A stretch of DNA of 64,000 nt from Ostrinia nubilalis. Taxonomy: Eukaryota > Arthropoda > Insecta > Lepidoptera > Crambidae. Of this stretch, positions 22,146 through 31,002 are shown in pieces. The translations under genes and the position numbers were made by a program. Every line of letters begins with the position of its first letter. The stretch's first letter is position 1. The stretch covers positions 11,128,001 to 11,192,000 of the forward strand of contig NC_087099.1 of NCBI RefSeq assembly GCF_963855985.1, in the 5' to 3' direction. The notes under the pieces are model-generated. The model did not search any database and was not told where the DNA came from. It was given only the letters and a program-made list of their open reading frames with translations.

Positions 22146-22363
22146 TGTTAGGCCGGGCTTTGATAGAGTCTTTTTAAAAAAGGCTAATTATTCTGGCTAA
22201 AATAAAATACAGTGATTGGATTTGAAAGAGGCAGCCGTCACGCACGAGTGGTAGCGAAGAACTGGCGAGCCCGTGAAGCGGGCGAGCCAACTCGGGCAAA
22301 AATGCTGATGCCGCAGGATTTTCTGGGCATCAGGGGTTTTATGTACATCAGAGGGATGTAACA
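22146..22363 (-). repeat. 3' LTR of the provirus
   Basis: 218 bp, starting TGTTACATCC and ending GGCCTAACA on the minus strand (5'-TG...CA-3'). It is preceded by a polypurine tract. No mismatch to the other LTR was seen on direct reading. Confidence 0.93.
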
Positions 22364-22376
22364 CCTCCCCCCATCA
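22364..22376 (-). promoter_or_regulatory. Polypurine tract
   Basis: The minus strand reads GATGGGGGGAGG directly abutting the TG of the 3' LTR, where plus-strand DNA synthesis is primed in Ty3/gypsy elements. Confidence 0.75.
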
Positions 22377-22428
22377 AGAATAAACTTAGGGGTTAATCTC
22401 CTAAGTTTATGGGTTTAAGTAAATTTAT

Positions 22429-24261
22429 CTAAAGGTTCCTGCGAATTTTGGGGAATGAGGTTCCCGGGTTCTGTTCGGATTTAGATTCTGCTTTAGGAGC
22501 GGTACGAGTAATCGCGAGTTCGGTTTGTTCGACATCGTGAATGCTGCCTGTTTTTATTTTAGTAAAATTATTATACTTATAGACTATTACAATTATTACA
22601 ATTATGATTAGGAATAGGATAAACGACGAATAGTGTGCCCCGTATTTAATGATATGTGGTTCTTGAATAACTTTATTTAATTCGGTTAAAATTTTATCAT
22701 TAGTGTATTTTCCAAAATTTACTTTATTCAGATCGAGATCTTTTAACTTGATGTTGGGTACACCATCGGCCATTTCCTTGAATTTACGGATATTACAACA
22801 ACTGTCATTAATCAAATTAAAGTCTAAGTTAGATGAAGGTAAAGTTATATTTAATACATTATTTTTTGGTATCAATTGGGTATCTTTACAATAAGCTTTA
22901 CAAGATGTTGGAATTTCTATGATTCCGGTTCCTATAATATTAGTTTCTAACGTTTCGGAATTTGAACAATCTATTGACAATTTACTCAAGGTGGATTGAA
23001 CAAATATCCACTTATTATTCCGGAGTGGTTTCCAAACGTCCAAATTACCACGGATGAATTCCGTTCGACACTGATTAGGTAGTTTTGTTATTACTTTAGA
23101 TAATAGTTCACTTTCACAATTGGGGTTTTCACTGGTTGGGAACACATTCACTGATTCACAGATATAGTTTTGTTTATTGGTATGTTTGCACTTTTCGAGG
23201 GAATCCAAGTTATTGTAGTGTAGTTTGTCCTTTGTTATAAGGATATACTTATGGCTAGGTATTACAACGCTGAATGAGTCTGGTCTTGTTAAGTTATGAG
23301 GAGTTGGTAACGGTATATTATTATACAAGTAAAACTGGCGTGGACCTACTAGGGGCACTTGTAGTACAAACATTATCTTATTACTAACATAATAGCTAAC
23401 TAAATTACTAAGATTTAAAATAACATGAATCAAACTTATATCTAAGTCTACGGCAAGTTCCAAATCACTGGGTAAGTGTCGGTAGTTATCGGCAAGCTCT
23501 CTATAAAGTTGTTGCGGAGTTATTACTGACGGATGAATGACGTTAACATTACTAAATAAGATTGCATTGATTATGTCTTCGATCTGAAACGATAAGGTAA
23601 GCAAAGATGATTCTAAATTGGTGAAAATTTCATTTATTTCAGAAGTTATTAATAGACTATTGGTAGTATCAGAGATATTTATAAGTTTGGCTGAGAGCTT
23701 GTTGATAGCTGCACTGAGATTATCTTCGTTAATCTTGATTTTACTTAATGTTTCATTATAAGCGGATAATACAGATGTAGTGACTAATATGTGGTCTTTC
23801 ATTAATGAAGCCAATCTCTTTTGGTTGTTTTGTACATGTTTTATAGCCGCATCGTATTTGATAGCATCATCTTCGTCCAGAGTACCGAAGATCTGCTTCA
23901 TAAGGGAGCCTATTCCGGGGATCCATGCGCTACGTTTTACTCTACTGTCTATTAAATGAGTTATTGAAGAATAATCTTTGATTATATCTTTAAAACGGAT
24001 TGCAAAAGGTTGAAGGATGTTAAAGCACTCGGAATTATCTAGCGGTTTTATTTTCTCGCAAATGAATTTGACCTTATCCAGTTCCTGATTAATATTTTGT
24101 ATATGCGGCCTTATATATGAAATATCTAATGGAATCAGTATCCTTAAATTTCCACTAATGATTTTGGCTTTTCCAATATAATCAAAATAGATGCCCGAAC
24201 TTGTGGGTATTGGTGTTATGAAACTTGGCGTAGCCGTAGCCGACACGCTGAAAATAAACAA
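22429..24261 (-). CDS. env: env: envelope glycoprotein of F-protein type (610 codons open)
   Basis: An errantivirus-type envelope glycoprotein, class related to baculovirus F proteins. A furin-like RVKR at residues 107-110 is followed at once by a hydrophobic glycine-containing segment (SAWIPGIGSLMKQIFGTLDE), the presumed fusion peptide. The ectodomain is Cys-containing with NxS/T sites. A single membrane span lies near 545-560 (ILFLIIIVIIVIV), followed by a ~50-residue cytoplasmic tail. The frame begins in a splice-acceptor context: TTTATTTTCAG ends at 24248, 14 nt inside the ATG. The mature message is therefore probably a spliced subgenomic RNA whose first codons come from an upstream exon, and the ATG at 24261 may not be the real start. 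It lies downstream of pol with a 63-nt gap. Confidence 0.85.
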   Translation of the reverse strand: MFIFSVSATATPSFITPIPTSSGIYFDYIGKAKIISGNLRILIPLDISYIRPHIQNINQELDKVKFICEKIKPLDNSECFNILQPFAIRFKDIIKDYSSITHLIDSRVKRSAWIPGIGSLMKQIFGTLDEDDAIKYDAAIKHVQNNQKRLASLMKDHILVTTSVLSAYNETLSKIKINEDNLSAAINKLSAKLINISDTTNSLLITSEINEIFTNLESSLLTLSFQIEDIINAILFSNVNVIHPSVITPQQLYRELADNYRHLPSDLELAVDLDISLIHVILNLSNLVSYYVSNKIMFVLQVPLVGPRQFYLYNNIPLPTPHNLTRPDSFSVVIPSHKYILITKDKLHYNNLDSLEKCKHTNKQNYICESVNVFPTSENPNCESELLSKVITKLPNQCRTEFIRGNLDVWKPLRNNKWIFVQSTLSKLSIDCSNSETLETNIIGTGIIEIPTSCKAYCKDTQLIPKNNVLNITLPSSNLDFNLINDSCCNIRKFKEMADGVPNIKLKDLDLNKVNFGKYTNDKILTELNKVIQEPHIIKYGAHYSSFILFLIIIVIIVIVYKYNNFTKIKTGSIHDVEQTELAITRTAPKAESKSEQNPGTSFPKIRRNL

Positions 24262-24324
24262 ATTAAAAGTAAGTTCTAACGTCTAGTGATAACTAACGAT
24301 AACTAACCTATTATATTACCTAAA

Positions 24325-27300
24325 CTAAGGAGAACTGGGAAAGACGCCAGCTAATTTCACCTCGTCGCAGTGATGTTTGACGTGACGTCTATTGATTAAA
24401 AGAGTGAGGGTATTGTTGTTGTGAACAGCAATAACCTTGTATGGACCTTTCCATATAGGTGAAAGTGCTTTACGCAGTCTTACATGATTTTTCAAATATA
24501 CAAAGTCTCCCACTTTGTATTTAACTGGACGAGTCCTACTATCGTAGTAACCTTTGGATCTTTCTTTGGATCTTTCGATGTTTTCAACAGCCCGTTCCCA
24601 GGATAATTTAAGTCGGTGTTGGAGCATCCGGACGTAGTCGGGATAAGTAGTGAGGTCTTGACTGTAAATGGAATCGGGAATAAAGGCCTTGTGCCCAAAC
24701 AGTAGTTCGTAAGGGGTGAAGTTCGTGGTACTATGAATGGCTGAATTGTAAGCTAGGATAGCCGTGTAAACGTAACGGGGCCAATCATCTTGGTTCTCGT
24801 TAACGTAAGACTTCAGATATTCTTTAAGCGTTGAATGACTTCTTTCCAGAGCTCCTTGAGTTTGTGGATGATACGGAGTGGACCATATCTGTTTGATTTT
24901 GAGGAAAGAACAGGTCTTTTTAAAGAGGTCAGCGGTAAAGTTTGTGCCTTGATCAGTGAGAATTGAAACTGGGATGCCGAATAGGGAAATGAAGTGGACC
25001 AGACAGTCGGTTGTTTCTTCGGAAGAGACACTACGTAAAGGATAAGCTACCGAGAATTTGGTTAGATCATCCTGTATTGTTAGTATATATTTAAGTTTTG
25101 CGGGACCTGATTCGGGAAGTGGACCTACAATGTCCAGGGCTATTCTTTGAAAAGGGCTAGTAGAAGTGGTGGTTATCTGCATGGGCGCCTTGTTAGTTCG
25201 TCTTAGGGCCTTGTTTTCCTGACAGGAAGTGCAGTTTTTAATATATGATTCTACGTCGCTTTTCATTCCCTTCCAGTAATAGCGTTCTTGGATTCGGCTT
25301 AGCATTCGATTGCAACCCAAATGGCCAGCAATCGGGAGGTCGTGATTTTCTCTTAGGATTTTCTTTATTTCACTAAGGCTTGGATGAATTATATTGTTGT
25401 GGTAGATATTTACTGTAATATTAGTGTCGTGGAAAAGGTAGACAATGATGTTGTATATTTTAGCAAAAGAATGTTTTTGGAATGGATTTTTAAAGTCAGG
25501 TAATGCGATTTCGATTACGTCATCTGTTGATTCTAATAAGTGGTTTCTTACAGTTTTCAATGTTTGGAATATTTCTGGGTAAGTACACTCGTCAAAGTGG
25601 TTTACTTTAGGATAGATAAGATAAATTGACTTATTGTTAATGTCAGGGATTCTCTCGAATGAGTATAGTTGTTTTTCTGAATACAGTATTTCTTTGGGGT
25701 CTGTAGCTTGTTCAAGAATTTCGGAGATATAGGCATTCGATTCGTCTAAATCGATGGACGTAGGGACTAGTAGGATTTTGGCATGAGATTTCAATAGGGA
25801 TTGATTATGTTCTAACACCTTTGTGTTATAATTTCTGTTTTTATTATTGATTTCTTTCAGGAATTTGGAGTAATCATCACCGAGGGCTACGTGTTCTGGA
25901 CTTGAAGGTAAGTTGGGACTTAGGTTAAGTGTTTCAGGATCTTGCAGGGGAGAGTCAGGCGTTGGGAGGAGCTGAGGTAAGGTATCTTGATTTCCAGGTG
26001 ATGGATCGGGAGCATCTAGGAGTGGCTGAGGAGGTAAGTTTTCTTGCATTTCAAGATTGGATTCAGCGGGAATGTTTTTACTTGTAGAAGGTGTAGGATC
26101 AGGAGTAGTTGTAGTAGGAATTGCAGGTTCAGGGGATTGAGTCGGGTTAGTTTCTTCAGGACTGGATGGGAATGTGATTTCACGATCATCATCTAATAGG
26201 TCAATGTTAGGTATACTGTCACTATCATTTTCAGAAGTATGCGGGAGCTGAATATTTAGGTCATCCAGCGTGAGCGGACTAAAAGGTAAGTCATTATTTC
26301 CGTTATCAGCGGATTGGACAGGATCAAGTTGATTTGGAGCTTCTAATTGCGGTGGAGAGTCGGTAGGAATTATTGGATTTACAGGATGTCGAGATAATGC
26401 GTCAGCATTGGCGTTTACTTTGCCTTTTTTATATTGGATATTATACTCGAACTCTTCCAGTTTTAGGCGCCACCGGACTAAGCGAGACCCGGGGTCCTTG
26501 CAATTAAAAAGCCATTGAAGGGGTTTGTGGTCTGTGATGATTGTGAAACGGGTTCCATAGAGGTAAGGTCGGAACGTTTTAGTGCCGAACAGGATTGCTA
26601 GGCATTCCTTTTCAGTTACACTGTAATTGCATTCCGCCTTATTGAGAGTGCGAGATGCGTATGCAATGGGACGGTCTCGTCCCACGGGACCTTGGGATAA
26701 TATTGCGGATATCGCATAGTTGGAAGCGTCGCAAGTCAGAAGGAAGGGTTGTGTAAAGTCTGGATAAGCTAAAATCGGGGCTGAGACAAGTTTGTTTTTT
26801 AGGGATTCGAATGCGAGTTGTTGCTCGTTTTGCCAATTAAAAGGCGTGTCCTTTTTAAGGAGGGAAGTTAAGGGTTTAGCTAGTTTTGAGAAATCTGATA
26901 TGAATCTCCTATAATAGGAAACTAAACCCAGGAAAGATTTCACGTCTTTTGGAGATTGGGGTACTGGAAATTCTGTTACAGCGTTGGTCTTGTCGGGGTT
27001 AGGCTTAACGCCATTTTCACTGATGATATGGCCAAGGTAAGCCACTTCCTTCCGGAGGAACTCACACTTGTCCGGCTGGAGTTTTAAATTGAAACTACGG
27101 ATTCTGTTGAAGACGATTTTGAGGTTGTCGATTTGGGAAAATAGGTCAGGTGAGTACACGACGATATCGTCTAAGTAGACGAAGCATCGTGTACCCTGAA
27201 GGCCAGAAAGGCAGTTGTTCATGAGTTTTTGGAAGGTGGATGGCGCATTTTTAAGCCCAAATGGCATCCTATTGAATTGGAAATGTCCCTGAGGGACGGA

Positions 27301-29004
27301 GAACGCGGTTTTGGGTGCGTCTTCAGGAGATACGAGAATTTGATGGAAGCCCGAGGTAAGATCCAGAGTGCTGAAGTATTTGCTCTTGCCTAGCTGGTCG
27401 AGGATTTCATGGATTTGGGGAATTGGATAGGTTTCGCCTATTGTGATGTTGTTCAACTTCCTATAGTCGATGACAACTCTCCATTTTCGTCTTCCTTGGG
27501 AATCTAGTTTTTTGGGAACTATCCATATGGGAGAGCTCCACGGCGATGAAGAGGGCTCGATAATGTTTTGGTCAAGCATTTGGTTGATTTGCGATTCTAC
27601 CTCCTGCTTATGGCATTCTGGGAATCTGTAGGATTTGGTGTGAACGGGTTCGTCGACTGTAGTTTTGATTTTGTGGTCGAGAGCAGTGGTGAAAGTTAAT
27701 TGATCGCCTGGCAAGTGGAAGATATCTGAGTATTGGGAGCAGAGATCTATAAGAGCATCTCTCTCTTCTTGGTTCAAGTGATTTGCTCTGAGTGAGTTTA
27801 TAACTTCTTCAGTTCGTTTGGATGTCGTTTGTCTACTAGTATGGACAGGATACGCAGAGGTATGAAGAGGTTCCAGGTGAAGATTGAGATTTGTTTTGAT
27901 ATTTATTGGCTGTTCTGAAGTATTGGCGACTGTTATGTTAATTTTATCATTTTCCTTGACTTTTACTAAGCAGTTTGATATTAGTAGGTTCTGAGATATA
28001 TGCTGATCTAGGATGACACCTTCTTTAAGGTCAGGATTAGAAACTGAACACTCTATTACTTTCTCTGAGCGTGCTGGAACGGTGTAATAAGGATCCGTAA
28101 AGAATAACTTCAGGATATGTTTTCCAAGCTTCAGGGCTTCGCGCGTGAAATCGATGCTGCCATTGAATTGATTAAGGAGGTCGTTACCCACGATGCCGTC
28201 GTAGGGGAAATCAATGTCTCCCACTACGTGGAATTTGTGTTTGATGGAAACTTTGGGTTTGTCTTTTATGTATAACGCCAAATTAAGTGAGCCCAACGTT
28301 GGGACGGATTCGTCAGCAGAGTTAAAGCCCTTAAGTTTGAGCTTTTCCTCGTTCAGCGGAGTTTGAGGTTTGATACACGACTTTTTGAGTAGGCTTATTG
28401 AAGAACCTGTGTCAATTAAAAGCGACAGTGGCATTTCAGAAGCGGCTGTGTTGATTACAACATGTGGTAACGATTTGATTGAGGGATCAAATGATATTTC
28501 GTAAATTTGTGTGTTTTTTTCAGTTAGCGGAGTCGTCAGGGAAGGCCTGCGCTTGGGCGTAGTGGATTTTGCATTTGATACAGTGGTTGACTTTGATTCA
28601 GCGGATACAGAGGATACGGTGGTTGACTTTGATGCAGTGGATACGGTGGTCGCCTTTGGTTTGGCGGATACAGTGGATGCAGTGGATACAGTGGTCGCCT
28701 TTGGTTTGGCGGATACAGTGGATGCAGTGGATACAGAGGATGCAGTGGATACAGTGGATGCAGTGGATACAGTGGTCGCCTTTGGTTTGGCGGATACAGT
28801 GGATACAGTGGTCGCCTTTGGTTCGGCGGATACAGTGGATACAGTGGATGCAGTGGATACAGCGGTCGCCTTTGGTTTGGCGGATACAGTGGATACGGTG
28901 GATACAGAGGATACAGTGGATGCAGTGGATACAGTGGGTGTCTTTTCATTTGGAATCAGAGTTGGTTTGCGTTTTGGACTCGCGGGACACCGCCGGGAGT
29001 CCAC
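24325..29004 (-). CDS. pol: pol: protease-reverse transcriptase-RNase H-integrase
   Basis: 1559 codons, open throughout. Domains in order: a repetitive Ser/Thr/Val/Ala spacer (residues ~24-150, VSTAS/AKPKATT repeats), an aspartic protease (LLIDTGSS, D198), reverse transcriptase with YLDD at ~610-613, RNase H ending near DALSRHP, and a low-complexity Pro/Ser linker. Integrase follows, with an HHCC finger (HLGCNRML...CTSCQENK) and the D,D35E core: ALDIVGPL, TDQGTNF and, exactly 35 residues after that Asp, the Glu of QGALERSH. A GPY-like module (WKGPYKV) lies near the C-terminus. The frame is -1 to gag and starts at the gag stop. The first codon here is GTG, so it is made by frameshifting rather than initiation. 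Confidence 0.93.
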   Translation of the reverse strand: MDSRRCPASPKRKPTLIPNEKTPTVSTASTVSSVSTVSTVSAKPKATAVSTASTVSTVSAEPKATTVSTVSAKPKATTVSTASTVSTASSVSTASTVSAKPKATTVSTASTVSAKPKATTVSTASKSTTVSSVSAESKSTTVSNAKSTTPKRRPSLTTPLTEKNTQIYEISFDPSIKSLPHVVINTAASEMPLSLLIDTGSSISLLKKSCIKPQTPLNEEKLKLKGFNSADESVPTLGSLNLALYIKDKPKVSIKHKFHVVGDIDFPYDGIVGNDLLNQFNGSIDFTREALKLGKHILKLFFTDPYYTVPARSEKVIECSVSNPDLKEGVILDQHISQNLLISNCLVKVKENDKINITVANTSEQPINIKTNLNLHLEPLHTSAYPVHTSRQTTSKRTEEVINSLRANHLNQEERDALIDLCSQYSDIFHLPGDQLTFTTALDHKIKTTVDEPVHTKSYRFPECHKQEVESQINQMLDQNIIEPSSSPWSSPIWIVPKKLDSQGRRKWRVVIDYRKLNNITIGETYPIPQIHEILDQLGKSKYFSTLDLTSGFHQILVSPEDAPKTAFSVPQGHFQFNRMPFGLKNAPSTFQKLMNNCLSGLQGTRCFVYLDDIVVYSPDLFSQIDNLKIVFNRIRSFNLKLQPDKCEFLRKEVAYLGHIISENGVKPNPDKTNAVTEFPVPQSPKDVKSFLGLVSYYRRFISDFSKLAKPLTSLLKKDTPFNWQNEQQLAFESLKNKLVSAPILAYPDFTQPFLLTCDASNYAISAILSQGPVGRDRPIAYASRTLNKAECNYSVTEKECLAILFGTKTFRPYLYGTRFTIITDHKPLQWLFNCKDPGSRLVRWRLKLEEFEYNIQYKKGKVNANADALSRHPVNPIIPTDSPPQLEAPNQLDPVQSADNGNNDLPFSPLTLDDLNIQLPHTSENDSDSIPNIDLLDDDREITFPSSPEETNPTQSPEPAIPTTTTPDPTPSTSKNIPAESNLEMQENLPPQPLLDAPDPSPGNQDTLPQLLPTPDSPLQDPETLNLSPNLPSSPEHVALGDDYSKFLKEINNKNRNYNTKVLEHNQSLLKSHAKILLVPTSIDLDESNAYISEILEQATDPKEILYSEKQLYSFERIPDINNKSIYLIYPKVNHFDECTYPEIFQTLKTVRNHLLESTDDVIEIALPDFKNPFQKHSFAKIYNIIVYLFHDTNITVNIYHNNIIHPSLSEIKKILRENHDLPIAGHLGCNRMLSRIQERYYWKGMKSDVESYIKNCTSCQENKALRRTNKAPMQITTTSTSPFQRIALDIVGPLPESGPAKLKYILTIQDDLTKFSVAYPLRSVSSEETTDCLVHFISLFGIPVSILTDQGTNFTADLFKKTCSFLKIKQIWSTPYHPQTQGALERSHSTLKEYLKSYVNENQDDWPRYVYTAILAYNSAIHSTTNFTPYELLFGHKAFIPDSIYSQDLTTYPDYVRMLQHRLKLSWERAVENIERSKERSKGYYDSRTRPVKYKVGDFVYLKNHVRLRKALSPIWKGPYKVIAVHNNNTLTLLINRRHVKHHCDEVKLAGVFPSSP
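28560..28945 (-). repeat. Minisatellite inside the 5' part of pol
   Basis: Degenerate 6- and 15/18-bp repeats (plus strand GATACAGTG, GTCGCCTTTGGTTTGGCG) encode the VSTAS and AKPKATT blocks before the protease. Because the period is a multiple of three, several other frames also stay open across it; these are not genes. Confidence 0.85.
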
Positions 29005-29019
29005 TACTCGTTTAAATTT
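28975..29019 (-). promoter_or_regulatory. -1 ribosomal frameshift signal between gag and pol
   Basis: The minus strand has two overlapping slippery heptamers in the gag frame: A AAU UUA (29013-29019) and U UUA AAC (29010-29016). The gag stop TAG follows at 29004-29006. After a 6-nt spacer comes a hairpin at 28975-29003 with a perfect 7-bp outer stem (TGGACTC/GAGTCCA) and a GC-only 4-bp inner stem (GCGG/CCGC) with a 4-nt loop and a CCG bulge. Heptamer, spacer and hairpin match the standard -1 frameshift layout and explain the gag/pol frame relation. Confidence 0.85.
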
Positions 29020-30050
29020 TCTGAGGGATTGAAGTCAACTTCGTCATGACCCTCGTCGTCCTCCTGTTGGTCCTGGTTGAAGTTGACCCTACGGAACTGA
29101 GGATTTGGGGTGTTGAATGGAGGCCTTTGACCCCTCATTCTGTTATTGTATTCTCGTTTTCGACAGACGTCGATAGTGTGCCCTGGGGCTTTGCAGTATC
29201 GACATACGACAGTGGAGTTGGAACCCGAAGGTTGAGGTTGAGATTGAGATTGAGAACTTTGTTGTTGGTTGTTGAAATTCTGTCGGGGTTTCGTGAATCG
29301 ATTATTGTTATTGTTGTTGGGTCTTTGGTCGGGAACAGGTTTTTTGTATAGAGTCTGTTGTATCCGTTCTTCGGATACGGCGAGGTTTACGGCTTCGTTG
29401 AGGGTTGATGGTGAGCGACATCTCACTATATTGGAGATACGGGGATGTAATCCCATTAAGAAATGGTGGAGAGCGAGATCCTCCATTGCGGCTGTCCTAC
29501 CGGGAATTTCTTTGACTTTAGTTTGCGACAACGATATCTCCGTCAGGAGTTGGGACAGGCATGTCTCGACTCGGAGCGCGTATTGGCTGACGTTTTCATT
29601 ACCGCCCTGCTTACTCTCCTGGAGGTCCATTAGCAGGTGCGCATAATGTTTACGCTCACTGAATTGAGTTTTCAAGAATTCCTTCAATTGTTCCCAATTG
29701 GTGAATTCTTTTATGGAGCACGCGACTTCCGCTTTCCCCTGAAGTTGGCATAATATGTATTTAAAAACTATATGTTTTTGGGTCTCCGTGGCTAAGTTGT
29801 AGGCGTTGTTGCAGTTTATGATAAAAGAGTTTAAGGTTTCTCTACTGCCATCGTATGGCTTTATGAATTTTAGGAGGATACTGAGGTCTAAATTCATTGC
29901 AATAGTTGAGGGAGCAGGTTTTCTGCCCCTTTTTTCCCTTTGGACGTCCGCTACTGGGCTTGTGGCTCTATCGTCCTCCGACATTGGCAAGTCCACGTCT
30001 ACCGGTACGGGGAGCACGTCCTTGGGTACTCTGAACTCTGATTTTGACAT
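29004..30050 (-). CDS. gag: gag: structural polyprotein
   Basis: 348 aa. The start is the ATG at 30048-30050. Capsid-like helices occupy the first two thirds (YDGSRETLNSFI..., typical of Ty3/gypsy gag). Then comes an Asn/Gln/Ser-rich linker (residues ~245-280), and one CCHC zinc knuckle, CRYCKAPGHTIDVC, at residues 283-296 (C-x2-C-x4-H-x4-C) for RNA binding. The C-terminus is acidic. The stop codon is embedded in the frameshift signal that leads into pol. Confidence 0.9.
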   Translation of the reverse strand: MSKSEFRVPKDVLPVPVDVDLPMSEDDRATSPVADVQREKRGRKPAPSTIAMNLDLSILLKFIKPYDGSRETLNSFIINCNNAYNLATETQKHIVFKYILCQLQGKAEVACSIKEFTNWEQLKEFLKTQFSERKHYAHLLMDLQESKQGGNENVSQYALRVETCLSQLLTEISLSQTKVKEIPGRTAAMEDLALHHFLMGLHPRISNIVRCRSPSTLNEAVNLAVSEERIQQTLYKKPVPDQRPNNNNNNRFTKPRQNFNNQQQSSQSQSQPQPSGSNSTVVCRYCKAPGHTIDVCRKREYNNRMRGQRPPFNTPNPQFRRVNFNQDQQEDDEGHDEVDFNPSENLNE

Positions 30051-30697
30051 TTTGGATTGATGTAAAGTTAAACTTCTTAAACCGTAAATGATTACAAAAG
30101 GAATACACGATAAAATTGGTCACAACGCCACACAAAGAATTGAATCAATTGAATATTAGATAAGGTACAAAGAACAAAGGCCAGACTCACTACAATGTTG
30201 CGTAGACGGCGAACGTGAGCGCGACGACGGGAAGCGGCTGCATTCCGGAGCGATAAGGGCGTCTCAGGCACGGTGTTACGCGTTGATTGTCTTGAGTTAG
30301 GATGATATTTATTTCAGGTTGCGGCAAATCGGGATACGGCGGAGCAGGATACAGCGATGAGATTCTTCTTCAGGATGCAGTGGAGATGGTAAGTATTTTC
30401 TTTCAGGGCCAGCGATGATGGTGAGTTCGACGACGGTTGCGGGACACAGCGGGAACAGTGGGACACAGCAGATACAGCGGGACACAGTGGGACACGGTGA
30501 AATGTAGCGGGACACGAAGAGGTACAGCGATGATGCAGTGTGATGCGACGAGAAACGGTGAGATACGGCGAGATACAGTGAGATACGGTGAGATTCTGAG
30601 TTCGAACTTGGATCACTTGCACACACACTGTTTGTTCACTATACTATACTTCGGACGCGGTACCGAGGATTTCATAAATCCCTTGAGCTGCCACCAA
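30051..30697 (-). other. Proviral 5' leader with primer-binding-type site and degenerate repeats
   Basis: It lies between the 5' LTR and gag. The minus strand immediately after the LTR reads TTGGTGGCAGCTCAAGGG (30680-30697), the expected position of the tRNA primer site; I cannot name the tRNA. At about 30430-30600 there are many degenerate GGGACACAG / GAGATACGG repeats. The overlapping 104- and 105-aa frames (30309-30628) come from that repeat and are not credible genes. Confidence 0.6.
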
Positions 30698-30915
30698 TGT
30701 TAGGCCGGGCTTTGATAGAGTCTTTTTAAAAAAGGCTAATTATTCTGGCTAAAATAAAATACAGTGATTGGATTTGAAAGAGGCAGCCGTCACGCACGAG
30801 TGGTAGCGAAGAACTGGCGAGCCCGTGAAGCGGGCGAGCCAACTCGGGCAAAAATGCTGATGCCGCAGGATTTTCTGGGCATCAGGGGTTTTATGTACAT
30901 CAGAGGGATGTAACA
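30698..30915 (-). repeat. 5' LTR of the provirus
   Basis: 218 bp, the same sequence as 22146-22363. It is expected to carry the proviral promoter and polyadenylation signals; a clear TATA box could not be assigned. Confidence 0.93.
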
Positions 30916-31002
30916 GTACGTTACTAAACTGACGATTTACGAGTATACAGGGCCAAAAGGAATATTCACTGGCACATTCATCAATTCGGCACTAAGCAGT
31001 GA

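Larger units (their letters stand above)
22146..30915 (-). mobile_element. Errantivirus-like provirus (Ty3/gypsy with env), apparently intact
   Basis: 8770 bp on the minus strand. It has two 218-bp LTRs, a GTAC target duplication (22142-22145 and 30916-30919), a primer-binding-type stretch, gag, pol, env and a polypurine tract. All three reading frames are open and the LTRs appear identical by eye, so the insertion is very recent and possibly still competent. No other unit has it. This class moves as a retrotransposon and, in some insect families, as an infectious retrovirus in the germ-line/follicle setting; that part is family knowledge. Confidence 0.93.
5203..31002 (-). repeat. Tandem array unit 2, split by a 13.36-kb block and a provirus
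   Basis: Unit sequence occupies 5203-5669, 19026-22145 and 30916-31002. Subtracting the inserted block (5670-19025) and the 8770-bp provirus with its 4-bp duplication leaves about 3.67 kb. Both breaks rejoin exactly to the sequence of uninterrupted units: GACATTATATTTATG for the first and AATCAGTACGTTACT for the second. Confidence 0.9.

Noticed and set aside
28511..29032. 173- and 148-aa plus-strand and 137-aa minus-strand frames over the pol repeat
   Set aside because: By-products of a minisatellite whose period is a multiple of three; pol is the coding frame.
30309..30628. 104/105-aa frames in the proviral leader
   Set aside because: Both lie over degenerate repeats, in two frames of the same strand, with no gag-like or other domain.
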